NCBI GenBank assembly: GCA_013360985.1
Contig: JABWAM010000172.1
Coordinates: 1 to 5,360, forward strand
Length of the DNA stretch: 5,360 nucleotides
Direction of reading: 5' to 3'
Origin: Verrucomicrobiia bacterium
GTDB taxonomy: Bacteria > Verrucomicrobiota > Verrucomicrobiia > JABWAM01
A program made the translations under genes and the position numbers. The notes under the pieces are model-generated. The model made no database searches. It was given only the letters and a program-made list of their open reading frames with translations, and had not been told where the DNA came from. This document shows positions 1-4,836 of this stretch, in pieces. The first letter of the stretch is position 1; each line of letters opens with the position of its first letter.

Positions 1-178
1 GGGGAGTCGGAAATCTCGACACGCTCCACCCCACCGATCCTCGATGGATGATGATGAAAGGATCTCTCTGAAAATGGAGCTTATCCGTGGATTTGGGCGA
101 CCGCGCCGGATTCTCTCGACGACCCGGTCAATGAAGGATCAAGAGAGAGGCTTCTTTCCAAAACGGAGATTGCCCCGA
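1..178. other. Region left of queE with no supported gene
   Basis: I see no recognisable gene here. On the plus strand one frame entering from the left edge stops at 49-51 and another at 69-71; either could be the last codons of an upstream gene, but the roughly 16-22 residues match no family I know. The third plus frame stays open, but only as part of a long frame antisense to queE. The stretch from about 45 to 180 is less GC-rich than the genes, as expected of a spacer. A 6-bp inverted repeat (36-41 with 59-64, 17-base loop) is too weak and too T-poor to call a terminator for queE, which ends at 179. Confidence 0.5.
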
Positions 179-859
179 TCAAACGCCGCGTTGGTGCGGC
201 GGCCAGATGTGTTTGTGAAGCTGAAGCTGAAAACGCACAGGGAGGCGGTCGGCGAGAATCCATTCCGCAAGCAGGCGCGGAGCGAGTCCGGGGTGCCCTG
301 GGATTTCGCCGGGAACCGCGTTCATCTCTCCCGCGGGAGAGAAGATCACGTTGCGGACGCGCGCGGCGAGGCCGTGCCGCGCGAGTTCTTCCTTCGCCCA
401 GTCGTAATCCGCGCGATCCGCGATCACGAACTTCAGTTCATCGGAAGGCCGCAACAGCGCGAGGTTCGATTCGAGATTGCGCCCGCTTTCGCCGCTTGCC
501 GGGCACTTCCAGTCCATGATCCGGACGACGCGCGCGTCCACGGAGGAAAGATCGTGCGCGCCGCTGGTCTCGAGAAGGACCGAAAAACCGCGGTCGCAGA
601 GCGCGCGCATCAGCGGATGGACCTCCTTTTGGAGGAGCGGTTCGCCGCCCGTCACCTCAACCAGCGGCACGCCCAAGGCGGCGACGCGTTCGAGGATCGC
701 GTCGAGGGCGAGGGGTTGGCCGTTCTTGAAGGCGAAAGGAGAGTCGCACCAACGACAGCGCAAGTCGCAACCCGCGAGGCGGATGAAGGCGCACGGCCAG
801 CCGGCAGACGACGATTCGCCTTGGATGCTCGCGTAGATCTCGCTGATGAGAAGCGCCAC
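179..859 (-). CDS. queE: 7-carboxy-7-deazaguanine synthase (radical SAM)
   Basis: This 226-residue radical SAM enzyme rearranges 6-carboxy-5,6,7,8-tetrahydropterin to 7-carboxy-7-deazaguanine, the ring-forming step toward preQ0/preQ1 and queuosine in tRNA; it is cytosolic and carries a [4Fe-4S] cluster. The sequence shows the cluster motif C31-x3-C35-x2-C38 followed by DSPFAF, the SAM-binding TGGEP at 70-74, a DELKFVIADRADYDWA stretch, and the C-terminal QLQLHKHIW near 211-219 ending in RGV, all typical of QueE. Length is normal and both ends look intact. The start is a GTG; the frame meets a stop 14 codons upstream with no better start between. The leader contains an 8-bp hairpin covering the weak purine-rich region. 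No queC, queD or queF is visible nearby. CDG also feeds 7-deazapurine DNA modification in some bacteria, and the sequence alone cannot exclude that role. The gene is divergent from ald. Confidence 0.95.
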   Translation of the reverse strand: MALLISEIYASIQGESSSAGWPCAFIRLAGCDLRCRWCDSPFAFKNGQPLALDAILERVAALGVPLVEVTGGEPLLQKEVHPLMRALCDRGFSVLLETSGAHDLSSVDARVVRIMDWKCPASGESGRNLESNLALLRPSDELKFVIADRADYDWAKEELARHGLAARVRNVIFSPAGEMNAVPGEIPGHPGLAPRLLAEWILADRLPVRFQLQLHKHIWPPHQRGV

Positions 860-868
860 ACGGAGAGG

Positions 869-890
869 CTTCCCCGCAAAGCGCGGGGAA
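869..890 (-). promoter_or_regulatory. Hairpin covering the queE ribosome-binding region
   Basis: A perfect 8-bp inverted repeat (870-877 with 883-890, 5-base loop 878-882) lies 10 bases before the queE GTG. Read on the minus strand, its 3' arm is GCGGGGAA, so the only purine-rich stretch near the start (GGGGAAG, 869-875) is inside the stem. The pairing is seen directly. That it controls translation is inference. Confidence 0.45.
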
Positions 891-914
891 TCAAGGATTT
901 AGCCTGCATGTCTT

Positions 915-929
915 CCGCCTTTCTGGCGG
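915..929. other. Short hairpin in the queE/ald spacer
   Basis: CCGCC (915-919) pairs perfectly with GGCGG (925-929) across a 5-base loop. It is the second of several hairpins in this spacer. No function is assigned; the pairing itself is seen in the sequence. Confidence 0.4.
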
Positions 930-946
930 GGAAATCTGCGCCGCGT

Positions 947-975
947 CCTCTCGCTCTCTGGGATGAGGCGAGAGG
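947..975. other. 8-bp hairpin in the queE/ald spacer
   Basis: CCTCTCGC (947-954) and GCGAGAGG (968-975) are perfect inverted repeats with a 13-base loop. The near-identical words CCGCGTCCTC (941-950) and CCGCGTCTCC (981-990) flank it as an imperfect direct repeat. It could be an RNA hairpin in a queE or ald leader, or part of an interspersed intergenic repeat; I cannot tell which. Confidence 0.45.
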
Positions 976-988
976 CGAGCCCGCGTCT

Positions 989-1009
989 CCCTGCCTTCGG
1001 GAAACAGGG
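989..1009 (+). other. Hairpin with TTCG tetraloop upstream of ald
   Basis: CCCTG (989-993) pairs with CAGGG (1005-1009). Inside it CC (994-995) pairs with GG (1000-1001) around TTCG (996-999), leaving AAA bulged. The C-UUCG-G loop is exceptionally stable only when read as plus-strand RNA, which suggests that strand if the element is transcribed. It is not followed by a clean T-run, so I do not call it a terminator. Confidence 0.4.
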
Positions 1010-1060
1010 TGTTCTTCAATCTGCAGGACGAAACTGCCGCCGGAGATGGCTTGATGCCCG

Positions 1061-1075
1061 TGGCGAAAACCGCCA
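1061..1075 (+). other. Small hairpin just before ald
   Basis: TGGCG (1061-1065) pairs with CGCCA (1071-1075) over a 5-base loop, ending 12 bases before the ald ATG. It occupies the place where a Shine-Dalgarno sequence would normally sit, and no such sequence is present. A 5-bp stem is easily made by chance in DNA this GC-rich. Confidence 0.3.
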
Positions 1076-1087
1076 ACCTGCGCGCCG

Positions 1088-2170
1088 ATGAAGATCGGAA
1101 TTCCGAAGGAGATCAAGGACAAGGAAAACCGGGTCGCCGGCACCCCGGGCGCGGTGCGGATGTTCGTCCAACAAGGGCATCACGTCTTCGTCCAAGCCGC
1201 GGCGGGCGAGGGGAGTGGTTATCCCGACGCCGCCTACGCCGAAGTCGGCGCGCGCATCGTCAAGGAGGCGGCCGACGTGTTCGGCGAGGCGGAGATGATC
1301 TTGAAGGTGAAAGAGCCGCAGGCCGCCGAAATTCCGCTGATCCGCAAGGGGCAGGTGCTCTTCACCTACCTCCACCTGGCCGCTGAGGCGTCGTTGGCCA
1401 AGGCGCTCATGGCGAGCGGCGCGGTGGCGATCGCGTACGAGACCGTCCAGATCGGGCGCCGCCTGCCGCTCTTGGAGCCGATGAGCGAAATCGCGGGGCG
1501 GATGTCGGTGGTCGTCGGATCCTATTTCCTCGCGAAAGTCCACGGCGGCAAAGGGGTGCTGCTCGGCGGCGTTCCCGGCGTCCTTCCCGGCAAGGTGCTC
1601 GTGCTCGGCGGCGGCACCGCGGGCGTCAACGCGGGGCGGATGGCCATGGGCCTTGGCGCGGACGTGACGATCCTCGAGGTGGACCTGGAGCGGATGCGGT
1701 TCCTCGACATCACCCTGCACTCCGGCGCGCACACGCTCTACTCGAACGAGCAGAATTTGTTCGACGCGCTGCCCGAGGTGGATCTTCTCATCGGCGCGGT
1801 CCTGATCCCGGGCGCGCCCGCGCCGAAGTTGATTCGCCGCGAGATGCTCCGGCGGATGAAGGCGGGCTCGGTGTTCGTGGACATCGCGATTGACCAGGGG
1901 GGGTGCGCCGAGACTTCGCGGCCGACCACGCACTCCGCGCCGACCTTCCTCGAGGAGGGCGTGATCCACTATTGCGTGACGAACATGCCCGGCGCCTACG
2001 CCCGCACGGCGACGCAGGCCCTCGTCAACGTGACGACGCCTTACGCCGTCAAGCTCGCGAACCTCGGTTGGGAAGCGGCGTGCGCGCAGATGCCCGATTT
2101 GCGCCAAGGACTCAACGTTGCCGGCGGACAGATCGTTCATCCGATCGTGGCCAAGGCGTTGGGATTGTGA
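1088..2170 (+). CDS. ald: L-alanine dehydrogenase
   Basis: This 360-residue cytosolic enzyme catalyses reversible oxidative deamination of L-alanine to pyruvate and ammonium with NAD+, linking alanine use or formation to central carbon and nitrogen metabolism; family members are usually hexamers. The N-terminus MKIGIPKEIKDKENRVA is the family start. The substrate-site residues line up: R15, K75 in the LKVKEP motif and H96 in FTYLHLA. The Rossmann motif is GGGTAG at 174-179, acidic residues E197 and D199 follow the next strand, and the catalytic aspartate is D269 in VDIAIDQGGC, followed by SRPTT. Length is close to the usual ~370. Only the ATG at 1088 fits: a stop lies 12 codons upstream (1052-1054) with no start codon between. 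No Shine-Dalgarno sequence precedes it. It is divergent from queE and followed by a possible terminator. Nothing in the sequence suggests loss of function. Confidence 0.97.
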   Translation: MKIGIPKEIKDKENRVAGTPGAVRMFVQQGHHVFVQAAAGEGSGYPDAAYAEVGARIVKEAADVFGEAEMILKVKEPQAAEIPLIRKGQVLFTYLHLAAEASLAKALMASGAVAIAYETVQIGRRLPLLEPMSEIAGRMSVVVGSYFLAKVHGGKGVLLGGVPGVLPGKVLVLGGGTAGVNAGRMAMGLGADVTILEVDLERMRFLDITLHSGAHTLYSNEQNLFDALPEVDLLIGAVLIPGAPAPKLIRREMLRRMKAGSVFVDIAIDQGGCAETSRPTTHSAPTFLEEGVIHYCVTNMPGAYARTATQALVNVTTPYAVKLANLGWEAACAQMPDLRQGLNVAGGQIVHPIVAKALGL

Positions 2171-2173
2171 AGA

Positions 2174-2202
2174 GGCGCTTCCGCACGGCGCCGGCGTTTT
2201 TT
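2174..2202 (+). terminator. Possible intrinsic terminator after ald
   Basis: Four bases after the ald stop, GGCGC (2174-2178) can pair with GCGCC (2188-2192) over a 9-base loop. Four bases (GGCG) then separate the stem from a run of six T (2197-2202). The T-run is striking in this GC-rich DNA and correctly placed between ald and trxB. The gap between stem and T-run, and the short stem, make it imperfect. Alternative pairings that bring the stem up to the T-run rely on G-T pairs. Confidence 0.4.
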
Positions 2203-2236
2203 GGCCTTTCCATTTGACGCCGTCGACGCCTCACTC

Positions 2237-3184
2237 ATGCCCATGAACAATCTCGAAAATACCGTCATCATCGGCTCCGGATGCGCGGGATGGACCGCCG
2301 CGATCTACGCCGCGCGCGCGGACCTCAAGCCTCTGGTCATCACGGGGGCGATGCCGGGCGGGCTCCTGACCACGACCAGCCTCGTCGAGAATTTTCCCGG
2401 GTTTCCCGAGGGTATCGACGGCAATCAGCTCATGGAAAACCTGCGCAAACAGGCGGAGCGTTTCGGCGCGCGCACGAAGTTCGGGAGCGTCGTCGAGGCG
2501 GTCGCGTTCTCCGCGAAACCGATCGAGTTGACCGTGGATGGCGCGCCTCTTCGCGCCCGAAGCGTGATCATCGCGGTCGGGGCGGGGCACCGCCGTCTCG
2601 GGCTGGAGAGCGAAGCCAAGCTCGAACAAAAGGGGGTCACCTACTGCGCGACCTGCGATGGCCCGCTTCCCGTCTTTCGCAATAAACCGCTCGTGGTCGT
2701 CGGCGGAGGCGATTCCGCGTGCGAGGAGGCGTTGTATCTCACCCGCTTCGGCGCCGTCGTCTATCTCGTGCACCGCCGCGACCAGTTGCGCGCGTCGAAG
2801 ATCATGTCGGAGCGCGCGCTCGCCCATCCGAAGATCACGCCGGTGTGGGATAGCGTCGTCGAAGAGATCCTCGACGTGAAGCGGGACGCCGTGACCGCGG
2901 TGGTCGTGCGCCATGTGAAGACCGGCGCCGTTACCGAAATCCCTTGCGCGGGAGTGTTCATCGCCATCGGGCACGCCCCGAATACGCAGATTTTTCGGGG
3001 GCAACTCGACTTGGACGAAAACGGCTACATCCAGGTGTTGAGCCCGACGGCGCGGACGAAGGCGCCCGGCGTCTTCGCGTGCGGAGATTGCGTGGATCAC
3101 CTCTACCGTCAGGCAATCACCGCCGCGGGAAGCGGATGCGCGGCGGCGATCGAAGCCGAACGCTATCTCGCGTCCCTCGGGTGA
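2237..3184 (+). CDS. trxB: Thioredoxin-disulfide reductase (NADPH)
   Basis: This FAD flavoprotein passes electrons from NADPH to thioredoxin, maintaining cytosolic thiols and supplying ribonucleotide reductase and peroxiredoxins; it works as a homodimer. Counting from the ATG at 2237 (315 residues, normal for low-molecular-weight TrxR): FAD motif GSGCAG at 13-18, where many homologues have GSGPAG; the redox-active pair C137-A-T-C140 followed by DG; NADPH motif GGGDSA at 156-161 and HRRDQLR at 179-185, which reads the 2'-phosphate; and the C-terminal FAD motif GVFACGD at 278-284 followed by YRQAITAAGSGCAAA. The CATCDG-LPVFRNKPL wording resembles the chlamydial, plant and fungal branch. An ATG at 2243 is an equally plausible start; a TTG at 2201 lies in the T-run after ald and is unlikely. 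No Shine-Dalgarno sequence is seen. The next gene begins 17 bases after the stop, suggesting co-transcription. Confidence 0.96.
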   Translation: MPMNNLENTVIIGSGCAGWTAAIYAARADLKPLVITGAMPGGLLTTTSLVENFPGFPEGIDGNQLMENLRKQAERFGARTKFGSVVEAVAFSAKPIELTVDGAPLRARSVIIAVGAGHRRLGLESEAKLEQKGVTYCATCDGPLPVFRNKPLVVVGGGDSACEEALYLTRFGAVVYLVHRRDQLRASKIMSERALAHPKITPVWDSVVEEILDVKRDAVTAVVVRHVKTGAVTEIPCAGVFIAIGHAPNTQIFRGQLDLDENGYIQVLSPTARTKAPGVFACGDCVDHLYRQAITAAGSGCAAAIEAERYLASLG

Positions 3185-3201
3185 TCGGACGGCAGGACCG
3201 C

Positions 3202-4116
3202 ATGAACGCTCCTTCGCTGGTGGTCATGGCGGCGGGAATGGGCAGCCGCTACGGCGGTTTGAAGCAGATCGATCCGATCGGTCCCTCCGGAGAAACGCTC
3301 CTCGAATACTCCGTCTACGACGCGCGGCGCGCGGGCTTCGGAAAGGTGGTGTTCGTGATCCGCAAGGACATCGAGGAGGCCTTTCGTTCGGCGGTGGGGA
3401 AGCGCTTCGAGAAGCATCTCGCCGTTGCCTACGCGTTTCAGGCGTTGGAAGATCTCCCCTCGGGCTTTGCGGTTCCCGAGGGAAGGACGAAGCCGTGGGG
3501 CACCTCCCAGGCGGTGCTCAGCGCGCGCGAGGCGGTGCGGGAACCGTTCGCGGTGATCAACGCCGACGACTTCTACGGCGCGGCTTCGTTTCGGGCGATC
3601 GCGGACCACCTTCGCGCCGCGGAGGAGCATCACCCGGCGGAAGGCGCGATGGTCGGCTATATTCTCCGCAACACGCTTTCCGACTACGGCCCCGTCGCGC
3701 GCGGCGTCTGCCGCGAGGACGCCGAGGGTTGCCTCGTGGAAGTGGTCGAGCGCACGAAGGTGGCGCGCGACGGAACGGAGGCGCGAGGCCTCGACGACAA
3801 CGGCGTTTGGCAGCCGATCTCGGGCGACGCCGTGACCTCCATGAATCTCTGGGGGTTCACGCCCGCCATTTTCCCTCTCTTTCAAGAGGAGTTCGCCCGC
3901 TTTTTGCGCGAGAGCGGAGGCGATCTCAAGGCGGAGTTCTATATCCCGACTCCGGTCCAGCGGCTCATCGCCGCGAAGCGGTTGCGGATTCGAATTTTGC
4001 GCAGCGGCGCGCCGTGGTTCGGGATCACCTATCGCGACGACAAACCGCGAGTGGTCGAAAGCATCCGGCGGCTGGTCTCTGAAGGCGAATACCCGCCGCG
4101 CCTGTGGCCTGAGTGA
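3202..4116 (+). CDS. NTP-transferase-fold protein, substrate unknown
   Basis: This 304-residue protein belongs to the nucleotidyltransferase superfamily that includes RmlA and GlmU and joins sugar phosphates to nucleoside triphosphates. Visible motifs: the N-terminal nucleotide-binding loop AAGMGSRYGGLKQ (10-22), with R16 and K21 in the usual signature places; KPWGTSQAVL from 97; the metal-binding acidic pair in INADDFYG (119-126); and MNLWGFTP from 214. No left-handed beta-helix acyltransferase domain follows, so it is not GlmU. I know this form as a widespread but uncharacterised nucleotidyltransferase of Bacteroidota, Verrucomicrobiota and some Firmicutes; its sugar substrate cannot be read from sequence. 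The ATG at 3202 has AGGA at 3194-3197, rather close, and gives the family-like N-terminus. A GTG at 3181 overlapping the trxB stop would add seven residues and allow translational coupling. It is probably in a unit with trxB. Confidence 0.88.
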   Translation: MNAPSLVVMAAGMGSRYGGLKQIDPIGPSGETLLEYSVYDARRAGFGKVVFVIRKDIEEAFRSAVGKRFEKHLAVAYAFQALEDLPSGFAVPEGRTKPWGTSQAVLSAREAVREPFAVINADDFYGAASFRAIADHLRAAEEHHPAEGAMVGYILRNTLSDYGPVARGVCREDAEGCLVEVVERTKVARDGTEARGLDDNGVWQPISGDAVTSMNLWGFTPAIFPLFQEEFARFLRESGGDLKAEFYIPTPVQRLIAAKRLRIRILRSGAPWFGITYRDDKPRVVESIRRLVSEGEYPPRLWPE

Positions 4117-4264
4117 TCTCCGAAGCGCGGGAAGAGCGACAGTGGGGCGTCTGGCGGGGGCGGTTTTGAAGCGGTTCAGGGCCGACAGCGTCGCCTCGGA
4201 AGGATTTGGGCCGGCCCGCAGTTTCCGCATTGCGTTTCCAAGCCGAATCGAGGTAAGGTGAGGC
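4117..4264. other. Spacer before the ftsB-like gene
   Basis: No gene is supported in these 148 bases. The stretch contains the palindrome GGGCCGGCCC (4208-4217) flanked by CGGAA (4197-4201) and TTCCG (4223-4227), which could extend it into an interrupted hairpin. It has no T-run, so I do not call a terminator. A promoter for the downstream gene probably lies here, but I cannot point to convincing -35 and -10 boxes. Confidence 0.4.
4254..4263 (+). promoter_or_regulatory. Ribosome binding site of the ftsB-like gene
   Basis: TAAGGTGAGG lies directly before the ATG at 4265 and closely resembles the consensus TAAGGAGG. The AAGGTG core (4255-4260) leaves four bases to the start, slightly short. 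It is the clearest Shine-Dalgarno sequence in the window and supports the chosen start. Confidence 0.55.
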
Positions 4265-4591
4265 ATGGCCTACCGACGGCTCGAAGTAGACTACGGAATT
4301 CAGGAAAAGATCCGCAAGCTGTGCGTCGGCCTTTTTTTTCTTTCGTTGTCGGTCGTTCTCATCTTGTGGTATCAGCCGAGCCTGAAAAAGATGCGGAATT
4401 TCGAGCAAAAGGTGGAGGCTCAAAAGAAGGAGTTGGCTGCGCTCACCGCGCTCCACCGCCGTTATCAGGAGCAGTTGACCGCCCTGCGGCATGATCCCGA
4501 GGCGATCGAGCGCGAGGCGCGCCAAAAGCTGCGCGTCGTGAAGCCCGAGGAGACGATCTACCGCTTCGAACCGACGTCCTCGGCGCGCTGA
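4265..4591 (+). CDS. ftsB: FtsB/DivIC-family cell division protein
   Basis: This 108-residue protein has the septum formation initiator layout: a short cytoplasmic N-terminus with basic residues (R4, R5, K15, R17, K18), one membrane segment at about 19-36 (LCVGLFFLSLSVVLILWY), a periplasmic coiled coil at about 39-75, and the family C-terminal motif DPEAIEREARQKLRVVKPEE (77-96) followed by TIYRF. In known systems FtsB/DivIC forms a complex with FtsL and FtsQ/DivIB that activates septal peptidoglycan synthesis at the divisome. The assignment rests on the C-terminal motif together with size and topology; FtsB versus DivIC cannot be separated by sequence, so the symbol is provisional. A run of eight T (4332-4339) encodes part of the membrane segment. 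The gene stands alone, with gaps of 148 and 245 bases on either side, and no other division genes are present. Confidence 0.85.
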   Translation: MAYRRLEVDYGIQEKIRKLCVGLFFLSLSVVLILWYQPSLKKMRNFEQKVEAQKKELAALTALHRRYQEQLTALRHDPEAIEREARQKLRVVKPEETIYRFEPTSSAR

Positions 4592-4836
4592 CCCTTTTGC
4601 CGCATCGAAACTTTCCCTCTGGAGAGAGCGAAATCTCGTCGGCCGAAGCGCGCTGCCGAACGTCGGCCACTCGCGCGGTTTCGTGGGTCGCAACATCGGC
4701 GTTGGACGATCTTCGTTGACTCGCTTTGTGTCCCGCCAGACGTCTCCCAGGCCTTCCTGCTCCGAAAGATCAAAATCAACAATCGGAGGACTTTGAGCCC
4801 TTGGCCAAAATCCTCCCGACTGCTAGCGTAAGCCCC
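4592..4836. other. Spacer between the ftsB-like gene and mutS
   Basis: No gene is supported in these 245 bases on either strand. Visible structure: an interrupted hairpin (TTTC plus CTCT at 4612-4620 with AGAG plus GAAA at 4625-4633) shortly after the ftsB-like stop but with no T-run; the 8-base direct repeat CGTCGGCC at 4637-4644 and 4661-4668; a 6-bp inverted repeat GGCCGA/TCGGCC overlapping it; a purine-rich CGGAGGA (4784-4790); and a TTGACT at 4716-4721 with no good -10 partner. The mutS reading frame is open upstream of its ATG through at least the last ~75 bases, so part of this region could be translated if a TTG at 4801 is used. Confidence 0.4.

Noticed and set aside
860..901. preQ1 riboswitch before queE
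   Set aside because: The hairpin is not followed by the A-rich tail that pairs with the loop in preQ1-I, and I cannot recognise the preQ1-II or -III layout.
44..1054. Long open frame on the plus strand across queE
   Set aside because: It is antisense to a gene with full QueE motifs, has no recognisable domain and an arginine/glutamate-rich composition typical of antisense frames in GC-rich DNA. Its 3' end runs through the hairpin-rich spacer.
891..1076. Small minus-strand frame in the queE/ald spacer
   Set aside because: The peptide is low-complexity, arises from the hairpin repeats, and no ribosome site or family match supports it.
1016..2140. Minus-strand open frame of 374 codons opposite ald
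   Set aside because: The plus strand encodes an alanine dehydrogenase with all catalytic residues. The antisense protein is low-complexity (His, Arg, Asp rich) and unrecognisable, a frame left open by third-position GC bias.
2231..3100. Minus-strand open frame opposite trxB
   Set aside because: Same reasoning: trxB is certain and the antisense product has no motif.
3163..4266. Minus-strand open frame opposite the nucleotidyltransferase
   Set aside because: The plus-strand protein has clear nucleotide- and metal-binding motifs; the antisense product is arginine-rich with no family resemblance.
4716..4744. TTGACT as a -35 box for mutS
   Set aside because: At 16-18 bases downstream there is only GC-rich sequence with no TATAAT-like partner.
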